From contig OZ020313.1 of NCBI GenBank assembly GCA_963971305.1, forward strand, positions 19,789,260 to 19,853,259: DNA of 64,000 bases, in the 5' to 3' direction. This document shows, one piece after another, positions 25,601-40,600 of the stretch. The position numbers and the translations under genes are program-made. Numbering within the stretch: the stretch's first letter is position 1; every line of letters begins with the position of its first letter. Below the pieces are notes generated by a model. That model ran no database searches. It saw only the letters and a program-made list of their open reading frames with translations, and was not told where the DNA came from. Origin of the DNA: Arcuatula senhousia (taxonomy: Eukaryota; Mollusca; Bivalvia; Mytilida; Mytilidae).

Positions 25601-28600
25601 AATAATGTTACATAATGTTAAAACAAATTGATAAAACTATAGCTATTAATCTATAATTGCTATAATATATTTTCTTTCCTTATTTTTATTTAAACCTAAA
25701 ACTTGAATGAGTTTTTTCAGCCTTGCAAAATGTGAAGAGATATATTGTTATGTCAATATATGTTTGTATAAAGAAATGATCATATTCTAAATTTGTAGCA
25801 AACCATGTTTATTCCCAAGATGTGCAGTAAATACAAGAGCTGAGCATTGAAAACAGCAGAATTCAGCAAAAAGGCTGTTCCAAAACTAATATGTTAAGGA
25901 GTACAAGAGTGCTAATTAAATATTTATGCAAACAAAGGAACATACTCTTAATTTCTATTTCCTTTGAAAGTAATGGGAAAAAAAAAACATTTATTGACAT
26001 GATTGATATTTTAATCACTGCTAGTTTTCCTCCCATAGCAGTTTGAATTCATTGATTTTTGTTGGGATCAATTTCAATGGTCCCCCTCACAAATTACATT
26101 TCCATTGATTTTTAACTTCAGGGTTTTATGCATGTTACTAAAAAGAAAAAGTAACATTTCTTTTGATTCTTGTTTTTATGGTTGACTCATACTATGAAAC
26201 TGCCAAAATTGGTATTGTATGAATAATGATGAAATCATTATACGTCCAGACAAGAGGCCCCCAGGAGCCTAAATCGCTCACTTGGTCTTGATGTCAACCC
26301 TATATTTTGTACAGCTAAATTAGCTGAACATTTAAGCAAGCAACAGCTTCTCTCTATCTGCAATAGTTTTCATTACATAGGCCAAAAACATGAAAAAACA
26401 TTATTTCAGGGTCCGTAACCCCTATAAGGGGTCATCTGACAACTTCGATCCTATGAAGACTTTTGTAGAGCTAAATGAGCTAAACATTTAAGCAAGCAAC
26501 AGCTTTTCTCCATCTTCAATAGTTTTCTATCTATAGGCCAAAAACATGAAACAAGTGTGGCCACTAAAAGTATGTCTCGCCTGCCGGCACCATCACTAAA
26601 ATCAACTACCTAAGCTTTCATTTCTTGATATAAACACAAATAGTGTCTGTATACCTAATAATAGATGCCTAGTTATCAATCCATTGTCCACACAAGTATT
26701 ACAAAAAGCTTTCTGTCTGAAAAAAAAAGACCTAAGTTCACAGAGTCACTGGAGCGTAAAAATGGGGTCATGGTCACATGGCATGGTGACAGTTGCATTG
26801 TCCATAACCGCAACTGTCTGTTTACCCAATATCAGATGCCTAGCTATTATAACTTTCCAGCAATTCATCGTCCACAAAAGTCTTACAAAAAAGTTTTTCA
26901 GCCTGAAAAAGACCTAAGTTCACAGAGTCACTAGAGCGTGAAAATGGGGTCAGGTTCACGCAGCATGGTAACAGTTGCGTAGACCATAACTTAAACTGTC
27001 TGTATACCTAATATCAGATGCCTAGCTAATATACTTTTCCAGCAATTCATCGTCCACAAAAGTCTTACAAAAAAGTTTACGGCCTGAAAAAAGTTTACGG
27101 CCTGAAAAAAGTCCTAAGTTCACAGAGTCACTGGAGCGTGAAAATGGGTTCAGGGTCACATGGTATGGTGACAGTTGCATAGACCATAACTTGAACTGTC
27201 TGTATACCAAATATCAGATGCCTAGCTAATATACTTTTCCAGCAATTCATCGTCCACAAAAGTCTTACAAAAAAGTTTACGGCCTGAAAAAAGGCCTAAG
27301 TTCACAGAGTCACTGGAGCGTGAAAATGGGGTCAGGGTCACATGGCATGGTGACAGTTGCGTAGACCATAACCTGATCTGTCTGTATACTAAATATCAGA
27401 TGCCTAGCTATTATACTTTTCAAGCAATTCATCGTCCACAAAAGTCTTACAAAAAAGTTTACGCCGCCGCCGTCGCCGGAAAGTAATACCTATGTCTCGC
27501 CTTCTGCGACTATTCGTCGCAGGCGAGACAAAAACATCATTTTAGGGGCCGTAACCCCTACAAGGGGTCATATGACAACTTCGACCCTATGGAGACCTTT
27601 GTAGAGCTAAATGAGCTAAACATTTAAGCAAGCAACAGCTTTTCTCTATCTGCAATAGTTTTCTTTCTATAGGCCAAAAACATGAAAAAACATCATTTTA
27701 GGGGCCATAACCCCTATAAGGGGTCATCTGACAACTTCGACCCTATGGAGACTTTTGTAGAGCTAAATGAGCTGAACATTTAAGCAAGCAACAGCTTTTC
27801 TCTATCTGCAATAGTTTTCATACTATAGGGCAAAAACATGAAAAAACGCTATTTTTCACCTTTAAGGGGCTGTAACCCCTATAAGGGGTCATCTGACAAC
27901 TTGGACCAAATGGAGACTTTTGTAGAGCTTTTAATGCTGAAGCAGTAGGGTGGCATCAGATTTCATCTATCTCTTATACTTTTTGATTTACAAGCCAAAA
28001 ACAGTAGTCTGACCCCCCTGGTCTATTTTTAGCAACGGCGGCCATGTTTTTCGACCAATCAAAAATCCCTACATCAGTTCTGTGGGGGATACCCTAAGGT
28101 ACCATCAGACCAAATTTGGTTTGATTCTGTTCAGCCGTTTCAGAGGAGAAGAAGTTTGAAGAAAAGTTAACGACGACGACGGACGACGACGACGGACGCC
28201 AAGTGATGGCAATAGCTCACATGGCCTTTGGCCAGGTGAGCTAATAAAAACCTCTTTACACCCTTGTACAATTAATTTTGGAACAGCATGTTGAAAAATA
28301 CACATTTACAGGTATATAATAATACAATCAGAAAAAGATATATATAGGCAAACAAGTTAACCTTGATCAGGCATTCCTGAAAACAGAACAAAAAAACAGA
28401 AAAACATGAGCATGCAGAGTATAAAGTGATAAACGTGTACCTCGTCTTTCTAAACTATTTCTGGTATCGTTATCTATAAAAATTACAACACAAGGGAGGT
28501 AAATAATATAAAACATGTACAGATAAATGGGTTGGGAGGAATAATAAGACCTTTGCTTTATTGCATGGTGAAAAAGATTTAGGTTTTACAATTAACAACA

Positions 28601-31600
28601 TTGACTTATTGCTAATTTGCAAATGGCTAAAGCAAAGGCTGATATTTTAAGCACTAGTAGTTTTCCAATAGATACTTTTTTGGTCTTCTCTATGTTATAG
28701 AGTCCATCACATTTGCACAGTACCTTTAGTTTTAAGTTGTAAATTTTAAGCAGTGACATTAGAAAGGGCTTACAACAACATATGACATTCCATAACTGAT
28801 TAAGCATAAACAGTTTTTAAATTATTTTTGTACATTTTTGGTAGCTACATAAACACATATTGAACAACCCCCTTTCCCCGTTGACCAGATTTAAAAAACA
28901 CCACTAGTTTATCAGTTATGAAAGCCATAGATATTAGGATACTTGTTTAACTAGCCACAACACCAGCTTATACTAGTTATAGGCAGGAAACTGTTCATAA
29001 TTGACTAAATTTGTTCTCTTTATAAATTCTTTAGGCAAAAAAGAATTAAATTCTGTAATAACCTGACCTGTGTCAAAAAGTCTTATTATTTTTTAGTCTC
29101 ATAAAATTTGTATGCATTTGAAAATTTCAGCAGTTAAAACTAAAATTCTACTATATGTTAAACTTTCTATGCGAAAAGTTTCTTTGCCTATCCATCGCTA
29201 TAAGCCAACCAAGATATGAGACAAACTCCATTCATTTCAATTATGACAAAGCTGAATACAAATTTGAAACCAGATAAAGGTTAACAGTATGACAGACTGT
29301 TCCGTTAATAGGCATAATTAAGGTGAAGAGTTAGAGAAAGATGAACAGATGCATAGCTTTGTCAGAAATGTATCAATGAATAAAGTTTTCTCTCAGTATC
29401 AGGCATTCATGTACCATGTATAACATGTATAATGTTTTCGTACCTTTTCTATCCAAAATACTATTTGAGTGTCCTGATAATGAAATGATGTGCAAAACAA
29501 TTTACTTTATGGTGGATCTGATAATTTATTTTCCACGACAATTAATACCACAGTTAAATGTCTTTTTATACAGTACATCCATTTATATTCAATGTGCTAT
29601 GGCTTTGGATAATGGGTGCAAACTAAACGTAATATTCTAATGATATACTGCTATATGGAATAAATATTTCATGCAATGATTTTGAAACAGACTATTCAAT
29701 CAAAGGCTTATAAATGTCGTTGTGTGAAAAATTTCTTTCTTTACTTCATTTACATGTATTAGATGTGCAACCACACAAAATGTAAAATTTAGATGATTTT
29801 TATTCATATTAATTTAAAACAAAATGTTTGGGCATTATGACATAATTTAATACCAAAGGAGATAATTTACCTGCAACAGGAAGTGCAGTGTTGCTGATTT
29901 GCATCTTGGGTAAAATCCACTTATTGGACTCTTCATCCCATTTGCATTCTTTCTTGATCTTATCAAGATTAAAATAGTTACAATCTCGTCTGAGACAGGG
30001 GTGTATCTTGTCGAGTAGACCTTCCAACAACAGAACCTGTCTTTCTTGTTTACGAATTGTATCTAGATAGTCGATTCTCTCAAATTGGAACTCAGATTGG
30101 ATATCTATGATATCTCTCTCTAAGCTCTCAACCTTTAAAAATAACAATTACATGAACATCATAATTGTACATAGAAATCACAAAATTAGTACTTTGACTT
30201 CAATGTTCAATAAATTAAGACAATACTATCTGTTCAAGTAGTGTAGAATTTATTCTACATGTACTAATTTCAACAAAATATTAGAAATGAAACTTCTTGG
30301 TTACAATACTTTTGGTTTTGACCTTCTAATGTTTTGATTAAACAGCTGCCAATGAAAGGATACTCCTTGAAAAATGAATATTCAGAATCACCAGAGCAAC
30401 TGTTTTATATCCATGTTAGTATTTGTATTTTTCAGTTGATTTCTGCTTGTTTGAGTCTTTTTAGTAAGGTTTTGTTTTCATTGTGGCCTTTTAATTTGCC
30501 AGAATGTGTCAGGTGTGCTTTACCTTCTCCTTTGTCTTTTCCAAGATTTTGTTTTTAGCCTGTAATTCAGCCTGAGTATCATCATAAATCTCCAACATAA
30601 TAAAGTCATCATCCATGTTAGCAATAGCCTCTGAAATACAAATTTTTGACATAATGACTATCTAAGAATATCATACATTCAATAAAACAATCGGGAAAAA
30701 AGAAATTTGCATAACTAGAATACTGATAAGGTCAATAAGATCCCCTCTGAAAAATAAAATCAGAGTTTTCAAAAAATATTTGATGCATTACATGAAATAG
30801 TATGTGAATATTAATGCTCACACAAAAGTTAATAAGTATGTAATATTTCAGACGTGTACCCCTTCACGGTTAGGTTTTTTATTGGACTAGTGAAAACTAT
30901 AGTGCTTCTACATCCTAAATGCAAGGATCTTAAAATTATTTGATTTATACAAGCTTGAGAAGATGAAAAAAAATGTTGTTCTTGTGTTCGAATCAATATA
31001 TTTCATTCTTGTTCACATCAGTTGGTAAATGCTTCTGAGTTAGATTACTGATAGTTAAGTCAATGTTCTCAAGAGATTTCCTCTAAGGGCTATTCCAGAA
31101 GCAAATGTATTGGGGGGGTCGGAAGGCACTTTTTTTATACCCACCATGCATAAAATTTTATTTTTTTTCCCTTTATGTTGCATTTGAAAAATATCTAAAA
31201 ATACCACCACTCATAAAATTTTAATTAAAGTGCCCTCCGACCCTCCCATACAATTAATTCTGGAATAGCCCTAAGTCTTTTTTATTGAAGCTCTCTCTTT
31301 AATATTGAATTGAACATTAAGAAATTTGTTTTTAACTGTATGTTACTTTTCTGCTTTGTTCAAGATTATCTATAGGGGAAGATTGAGCCCAAAAAGCTAG
31401 TTTAACCCTACCACATTTCACATTTTGAAATTTCTGATAGTCTCAATTCAAAATTGTTTAAGACCCCATGTTTTTTTCCTTGTATTCCACATAGTCAATA
31501 TCCTAAATGCTAGATTTAGCTTCCCTGTTCAAACGTTTTAGGTTTGAGCACTTTTCCTTCAATAGTTCAGGTTTATGACCTTCCAATGTTTTGTATCAAA

Positions 31601-34600
31601 TGCTGTTGAAGTGAGGTTACTCCTTGAAATATGCATATACAGCATAAACAATTTTTTATATGTTTTTTATACTGCTTAGATATTTTACATTTTATATGTG
31701 CCTGTCCTTAGTCAGGAATCTATGGCAAAGCTTATTGTTGTCCCTATCCTCTTTATATTCATCGCTCTACGTCCAGAATTGATAATTTTAGGATTTGTAC
31801 AGAATCTTATGTATTATATTTTTAATCTTGGGTCAATTCAAGACGACAAGCAGTGACCACTGGTCCAATTGAAGGCTTCTTCAAAGCAGGGCTATAAAAA
31901 GAAATTCAAGAGTGTTTCAAGGTTACTATGTCTGTCAACCCTGTAAGGTAGATCACACTTTTATAATATTAATAATTACCCATAAGCCTCTCCTTTCTTT
32001 CATCTGCAAGCAGGCGTCTATTCTTTCTTTTTTCTATCATTTCAGGATTATCACTTTGTTCACCTCCAACCATCTGTCGTTCCAATTCTTGCAACCTTTG
32101 AAAAGATAGACTTAAGATGAAATTGTGATTTTGACTTTTTAATATTGACTTCATTTTTTTAATATGTAGTAGAAACTTTACATGGGTAATGTTTAATGTG
32201 AATGCCTTCAATTTTATTTCCAGACAATTGAAAGCATTTTTTTTAATCTACATTCTTTGTAAACTTTTATATTGGAAAACACCTCTGCAGAACTCATGTT
32301 TCCTCCATGATTATAAATTTTCTCATTCATGTTCATTAAAATGGCTCTAACACGCAGTGAAATTTTGCTTTTGTACACATATCAAAATCATTTCAATATT
32401 CGGATCGTGTCTTTCTGGTGCATATTCCATATTCTTTCATTTTTTAATTTTAAATTCTAACACACATTCATTCTAAAACAATTTGAAGACCATACCTCCT
32501 CAGTGCTTCTTGCTGTTGGTGTTTGAGTTGATCCTGCATGTTAGTCTGAGTTGGCGAGGAGCTCGGAGCTACCAGTCCCTCGTCGTGTTCTAACACTGGG
32601 ACGCCATCTATCATGATGGCAGTACCACTTCCTTCTTCTTCTCCTCCATCTCCTTTAATCTGTAATATACAAAACCAATTGCTGTAGAAGCAGAAATATT
32701 CATGGGGGATTAAATATTGTTTTTTTTAGTGGTAAGAAAAATCCATGAAATCTAATCCTGACGAATTCAAAATATTTAGTAAAAAAGTCAGTGTTCTCCC
32801 CAGAAATTTTGGATAGCATCACATTTTGCGTAAACAAGATTCAGCTGAAGGAAAACGAATCGCGTTGATCGACATCTGGCTCATGTTTTATTTATAATTT
32901 AATTTTAAATGTATCAACCCCCCCCCCCAAATGATTTGGGGGTTGTATGCATGACTGAAAAATAACAGTCAAGGCATTGTAAAATATGACTATGTTTTAT
33001 TCTCTTGGGTGGAAAAAGATAATTAGTCTAGTTATAAGAATTTTGTTGTATGTGATGACTCACAACCCTTAATTAAAATGGGAGAGAAAGGGACAGAAAG
33101 TTGCCTGAAATAGTAACAATGAAAACTTATATTGATATCATGAATATATTTCATTTCTAATCTGCTTTGAATAAATAACTTTGCTGAAATGTACCATATA
33201 AAAAATATTTATGGTACATGTAATTTGTACACAGTAGCCACTGCCTTTAAGTTATCTCCCTTTTGCCCAAAAGTTGTCTTCCTTTGTTTATGAACTTTAC
33301 TGCCAAAATCAAATGTGTGAAATCAATGTTATGGACTATATAATCGTAAATAGGGATGTTTAAGGATTCCAATATTCATTCTTTAAGGTAAAATATCATT
33401 CTTTTATCTTGATCAGTCTTTTAGTTTTGGTTTTCATTTATTTTTCATGTAAGTTCAAAAACCCACGTGTATCAAACACATGGCTTGTGTTTGTTTTTAT
33501 TTTGGTTAATTCTGATTGGTTGTCCAACCAAAATAAAACACTCGACTGCAGGTGCCTACTGTCGGCAAATCACCTGTAATCAAGTCTAATTAGTTAAAAA
33601 TCGATATCTTTCAATTTATTGACAACAGATCAATCATTTATTTGATAATTGGCTTGGGGTTGTAAAGGTGTCAATTACCCAATGGTCCTGAATGGCTTCA
33701 TTGTAAATATTTTAAGCAATTTTATAGCGTCTCGGTACAGACTGATAGCATCTCGGTAAAATCTGATAGCGTCTCGGTCCCGAGATGCTATAAGGGCCTG
33801 GGGAGAACACTGAAAGTGTATATCAAAATTTAAAATTCACAAAAAAATTGTCCCCACTTATTCAGTTTTGTGTTCTCAACAATGAAATTTTATACCCACA
33901 AATACAAGAAACCAATACTATTCATTTCTTTTTGGTGAACTACATAGCAGAGTCGATCCTTCTTCAATTTTCCTTGCCTCCTTTAGAAAATGTTTTGTTT
34001 CTTGTCTTTCAATATTATCATGTTCTTGTGTAATTAACAGACAAAATTTTTAAAAAAATATGGGATGATTTAATATCAATTTTAGGAACAATAAGATTAA
34101 GGTCCACTCGAACTGATATTTTAGATTTTGAGCACTTTGAACGCAAAACTAAATTTGAAGCAATTTCCAGAAAAATAATAATGAAATGCTTATAGCTGAA
34201 CCTGAACAAATGAATTTGAAAGTTTTCTTTCACAATTCCTCAACCTTAGAAATAATGCCTTGTATTTTCAACAAGAACTGTTATGATAATTAACTACAGG
34301 TTAATCATTAATTTTTGTAGGGAAAAAAAATTCATGGTTAAGAGCACAAAACTGAATCAGTAAGGACATTTTTTTAGCGGAATTTTAAAGTTGAAATACA
34401 CTCTTTATCTAAATACATGTATTTAGAATTTGTGGGGATTTGACTTCATGGATTTTTTTAACTAAAGAAAATAAATCCCTGAGGAATATTTCTGCTTCTG
34501 CAGTTTCTACTTAATTTTTGATGGAAAGATTTATATCATGTCGATATCTTATTAAGCAAGAAGTGGTGTAGGTTGTTTTGTGTGCTTGTGAAGTATAGTT

Positions 34601-37600
34601 TATGAAAAGGTTTTGTGTACTTAGGGCTATTCCAGAATTAATTGTATGGGGGGGGGTCGGAAGGCACTATAATTAAAATTGTATGGGTGGTGGTATTTTT
34701 AGATATTTCACAAATGCAACATAAAGGGGAAAAAATTAAATTTTATGCATGGTGGGTATAAAAAAAAGTGCCTTCTGACCCCCCCCCCCCCCCCCCTACA
34801 TTTATTTCTGGAATAGCCCTTAATGATACAGTTCTAAAACTTACAGAACGGATTTGTACTGCTCCAAGAGCCTCTGAATCTACAAAGGAAAGTCTTACAT
34901 TGTAGAAAAGGTACAAAATATTTCATGAATCATGTAAAGCTCATAGTAGCATTTGTAAAAGTTCACAAGTTTACAAATGAACGTCCGATAAGAAATTTAT
35001 AAGTTACACTGTGGTTGCATTATTATTCATAGGGTACCAATTTTGTGGGTTTTTTGGGGCAACATCCAGCCATGCAATTATGAATACAACACAGTGTTCA
35101 ATTTAAATTGAAAACTTCTAACAACTATGAATTTTTTTTCCTGTTTTTTTTTCTTTTTGGGGAAAACCATAAAAATTATACACCTAAAAATAAATGGAGG
35201 CTTATATTTTGATTCTTATATTATCATAGAACACGAGCTGAAAAATTTAAGACATGAATAATTCATAATAGTGTTTAAAATTCGCTATCTAATTATATAC
35301 ATGAATTATCGAGCAGACATGCATCTATATTATATATTTAACATAACTGTTTTATAATTATCTTGCAAACTAGCTATGACTTTCTATCAAAAAATGGTTA
35401 CCAGTATATATAATTGAAGTAGACATCATTTTCTTTTTTATGGGGGAACATTTCAGGTAAATTCCATGGGTAAATTAATCATGATTCAATTTAAGGAGAC
35501 ACAATATTTATCGAAAGGTGCATCTACAATACAATATGGTGCTTCATAATGAAAATTTTACTGAATGCCAACCTGGACCTTTGGGTAGATTTTGCCCCAT
35601 AACAGAAGATGGACGAGGTTGTCCCTCCTTCTCAATGTATTCAGTCTTGATGACATATTCTGTATTGTTCTTGTAAATAATCTTGGTGCCCTCAGGAACA
35701 ACAACAACTGATCCGTCTGGCTGTTTGATAGCATCACTACCTTGGGGAACTTCAACGACTGTCCCATCCGGCTGTTTAACCACGGTAACACCAGGTGGCA
35801 CTGTGACCACTTTACCATCAGGTTGTTGGACAGTTGTGGTGCCATCTGGTGATGGTTCGATTATCTCCCCTTTGATCACATGCCCTTGACCTGGAGCTTG
35901 ACCTTGACCTTGTTCTGTAATTTGTACACCACCTTGCTTGTGTTGAGCTTCTGTAGATGAAAAGCTATGTAAGAACTCTCAGAGAGGAATTATTGTCCAT
36001 GAGACAACATTCCACACACAATCAAACATTACAATTATATGAATTTACAACAATAATTATACATCACATCCTCAGTCATTTCAATATATTAAGGTGGGTT
36101 CAAATTTTAAAGAATAGAAAAACTTACTGTAAAGATAATTAAAAAAAATCAAATAATTATTTACCAGCTAATGTGTTTATTATTAGGTTCAATATTAATT
36201 ACAATGAAAGGCTGGAATTAAAACATAAATTACCCATCAGTTTTAATGTAAGTTAATTAAACAAAAATGTATGTATTGAAATCTTGAAAGCATAATTGCA
36301 AAGCAAAACCAAAGGGCAGATCAAACTAACAGGAAATAAGCTTGCCATGAAAAAAAAAATAATAATAACCAAATAGAAATGAATAGTTACTGGAATTTCC
36401 ATACATTTCAATAAATCATACAAGAGGAACTAATGTATTTTCCCTATGTGCTGTTTTCAAATTTGAAAAATTCATATTTATCCAAAAAATAAAATATTCT
36501 CATCTCATCCAAAATTTATTTATTGTTACTTTATCATGTAAATTGTTGTACAATTCTTATGTACTAAAAGACTTCAGCTTCATAATTTGAAATTTTGCTG
36601 TAAATTATCAATCAAATGAACATTTTCCTCAATTACGGTATACTTGTTTGCAAAGTAATGAATACAAGTAAGAGCTTATTAAATCATGAGGAGGATAATG
36701 CAAGGAAAAACAAGAATGATACACAAATGATTATGTTTTCAAATTTGCAGCTTTAAAGCCTTCAAACAAAATGTTAGAAGCAAACACTTTAAAACCAACC
36801 CCTAAAAACCAAAACCTTGCTTTACAGCAACAAAATCTCACAATAAAATATAAGTAATGATGGTGCATTAAACAGGTTTAAATCATATAAAATAAGGCTT
36901 TGTTAATGAGTATAAAACCAAAAACCGTAAGATCCAGTAGAAAAGTGTGTATTTGTGTGTAGATGTATAATGTATGTGTGTAAATGCAAAAAGGTCATGA
37001 GTTGTGTGTAGGACAGTTAGCACTGCATTATCAGAAAGGTAAGTGAAAGGTGTAACATAATAAAAACAGGATGCTTCAAAATGTTTAAAAGGGCAATTTG
37101 TAAATGTTAAAAAAAACTATTGCAAGTTATGAGGAATAAAAAAAATCAGTTAAAGCATAAAATGCTGAATTTTATCCCAGGGATGGCAACAGACCAAAAG
37201 CAATACATGGGACTCTGTGCACATGCTGCATTACCAAATATTAAGGGGCTGTTGCAGAGAAAACTTATGCAACAAATTTTCCTTCTCATTTTTGCCCCTA
37301 TAAAAAGCTCATTTAATTTTTCAAAATCTATGACCTACTTCTAAAATGAGTAAATGCAACGGTTGTAATATAGCAAGCAGAAGCTGTTTATTCTTCTGGA
37401 ACACCTGAGTTTACTCTTGTTTCAACTTGAGTTCACGTTGTTGATTGCTATTTAGTTGTTTTTGTGTTTTTGTTTTGTGTTTCTTCATGCTGCCCTAGTT
37501 TGTGTTTACTAGTTTTGTCTCTGGCCTTTTGGACTTTGACATTTGAATGCCCCATTAGTAACTCTTAACTATATGAGTAAAAAAATAATTTGTTTACAAT

Positions 37601-40600
37601 ACAGGTAAAGCCCTAAGGCAACTAATAGAACAGTTAATAAAAATGCTTTAAAATTTTAATTTGTTCAAATATTCATATAAAATGTTAATATCTTAAGTGA
37701 TACTTGGGTAAAAAAAATACCCTTCCCCCTGCCCCCCTCCAAAAAAAGGAAAAAAAAAAAACAAATTGCAGTCCTAACTGTCTACAGTGCATTCAGTGAT
37801 GAAATTGACTCGACACATCAAGGCAGAACAACTTACCGATACTCTCCAAATCAGGGTGGGACAGAACTTAATAAAACAGAGAAAACACATGATATACTTT
37901 ACCATAAGCTTTCAATATCGTAACATCGTCCCGCACGATGCTTATGGATTTGTACAATGGTTTAAGGTTCATGTATACATTTACCTCAAAATGGCTTACA
38001 TTTTTCAGTATATGTACAGCAAAGACTCCATACAAAATTGAAAATAAACCGTAGCAGGACCTAGACATATTAATGTCATATCTATCTTTATTAATATTTT
38101 GATGATGAAGTCCATTATTTCTAAGTTCTGCTTTTTTTCCGTATTTGAGCAAAGCTGATTTTAGGTTAATATCACTAACACCCTTGCATGTGGCCTAAAA
38201 AATCACGGGACATTTAATCATAATTTAACCAAAAGTGTTCACCAACATGTCAGTTGAGAGGTGCAATAGCATACATGTGACGGATCCGTGATGACAAAGC
38301 TGGAGATTTTGATTTTTTTGGCTGGAGATTGGACAAACAAGAGGCTCCCAGGAGCCTGAATCGCTCACCTGGTCTTGATGTTGACCCTATACTTTTGTAG
38401 AGCTAAATGAGCTGAACATTTAAGCAAGCAACAGCTTTTCTCTACCTGCAATAGTTTTCATTCTATAGGCCAAAAACACCATTTTTCACCTATAACCCCT
38501 ATAAGGAGTCATCTGACAACTTCGACCCTGTGAAGACTTTTGTAGAGCTAAATGAGCTGAACATTTAAGCAAGCAACAGCTAATCTCTATCTGCAATAGT
38601 TTTCATTCTGTAGGCCAAAAACATGAAAAATGGCTATTTTTCAGGGGCCGTAACCCCTATAAGGGGTCATCTGACAACTTCAACCCTATGGAGAATTTTG
38701 TAAAGCTAAATGAGCTGAACATTTAAGCAAGCAACAGCTAATCTCTATCTGCAATAGTTTTCATTCTGTAGGACAAAAACATGAAAAATCGCTATTTTTC
38801 AGGGGCCGTAACCCCTATAAGGAGTCATCTGACAACTTCGACTCTATGGAAAATTTTGTAGAGCTAAATGAGCTGAACATTTAAGCAAGCAACAGCTAAT
38901 CTCTATCTGCAATAGTTTTCATTCTGTAGGACAAAAACATGAAAAATCGCTATTTTTCAGGGGCCGTAACCCCTATAAGGGGTCATCTGACAACTTCGAC
39001 CCTATGGAGAATTTTGTAGAGCTCAATGAGCTGAACATTTAAGCAAGCAACAGCTAATCTCTATGTGCAATAGTTTTCATTCTGTAGGCCAAAAACATGA
39101 AAAAATGCCATTTTTCAGGGGCCGTAACCCCTATAAGGGGTTATCTGACAACTTCGATCCTATGGAGACTTTTGTAGAGCTAAATGAGCTGAACATTTAA
39201 ACAAGAAACAGCTAATCTCTATCTGCAATAGTTTTCATTCTGTAGGCCAAAAACATGAAAAATGGCTATTTTTCACCTTTAAGGGGCTGTAACCCCTATA
39301 AGGGGTCATCTGACAACTTTGACCCTATGGAGACTTTTGTAGAGTTAAATGAGCTGAACATTTAAGCAAGCAACAGCTAATCTCTATCTGCAATAGTTTT
39401 CATTCTGTAGGCCAAAAACATGAAAAAATGCTATTTTTCACCTTTAAGGGGCCGTAACCCCTATAAGGGGTCATCTGACAACTTTGACCAAATGGAGACT
39501 TTTGTAGAGCTTTTGATGCTGAATCAGTAGCGTGGCCTCAGATTTCCTCTATCTCTTATACTTTTTGATTTATAAGCCAAAAACAGTAGTCTGACCCCCC
39601 TAGTCTATTTTTAGTAACGGCGGCCATGTTTTTTAACGGATTAAAAATCAAAACACAAGTTTGGTGCAGGACACCCTAAGGATCATTCATACCAAGTTTC
39701 ATTAAATTCTGTTTGGTAGTTTCAGAGGAGAAGATTTTTGAAAAATTGTTAACAGACGACGACGACGACAGACGACGACAGACGACAGACGACGACGACG
39801 GACGCCAAGTGATGGTAATAGCTCACATGGACCTTCGGTCCAGGTGAGCTAAAAAGCGGGAGATTTTCAACGCTCATTAAAATTGCATTTCGTCACTTCA
39901 GGGCACTAACGTGTGCCAAATATACATGGCTTCACTGATTAATCTCAAACTGTTTATACAACCATCAGGTCAATTATCATGCAATAAACCTTCAATTAAT
40001 ACCCTTACCTGTTAAATCAACGTCTACCTAATTGACATACCCCTAAAACACCGGAAATGTTTTATGATTGAACAATTAAAATGTCTATAAAACTAAAATT
40101 TTGTCATGTCTTGAAAAAGCAGGAGATTACACAAAAAGTCGGGAGAACGGGAGATGGATAAAAAAGTCGGGAGATTTTGTCTCCCGGCGGGAGAATCACA
40201 TGTATGCAATAGAGAAATTTTTTCCTTTTTCAAAATACAATTTGAACGCAAAAAAAAAACTGTACCAACAAAACTGCACTATCTTCAACAAAATTAATTT
40301 GTGGATTTCATAAGATGTGTCCATATCTAGGTTCTACTATACTTTATTTGTCCTGATAATATGCAGTTTGAGCTGTACATATACTTAGATTTTCTTCAAA
40401 AATTTTCAAACTGTCCTGATGAACCTTAAGGATGGTAGCAGTACATGTATTTAGCCAAGTGCAAAGATTTTAAAACAAAAAAATAATATTAAAGTTTTGA
40501 TTATTATTATTGTTTAGAAAAAAGCTAATCATTAAAGGCTGTCTTGTTGAAAACAATATGATTAAATTGTTTTGTGTCAAAAGTAAAATGTCAAACAAGT

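Noticed and set aside
26665..26934. Open frames of 77-89 codons
   Set aside because: They fall inside tandem element B2, and similar frames recur in B1; they are products of repeat sequence.
35683..35889. Repetitive + strand open frame opposite KIF17 exon 8
   Set aside because: It is the antisense of the in-frame KIF17 tandem repeats; the minus strand joins exons 7 and 9 in phase.
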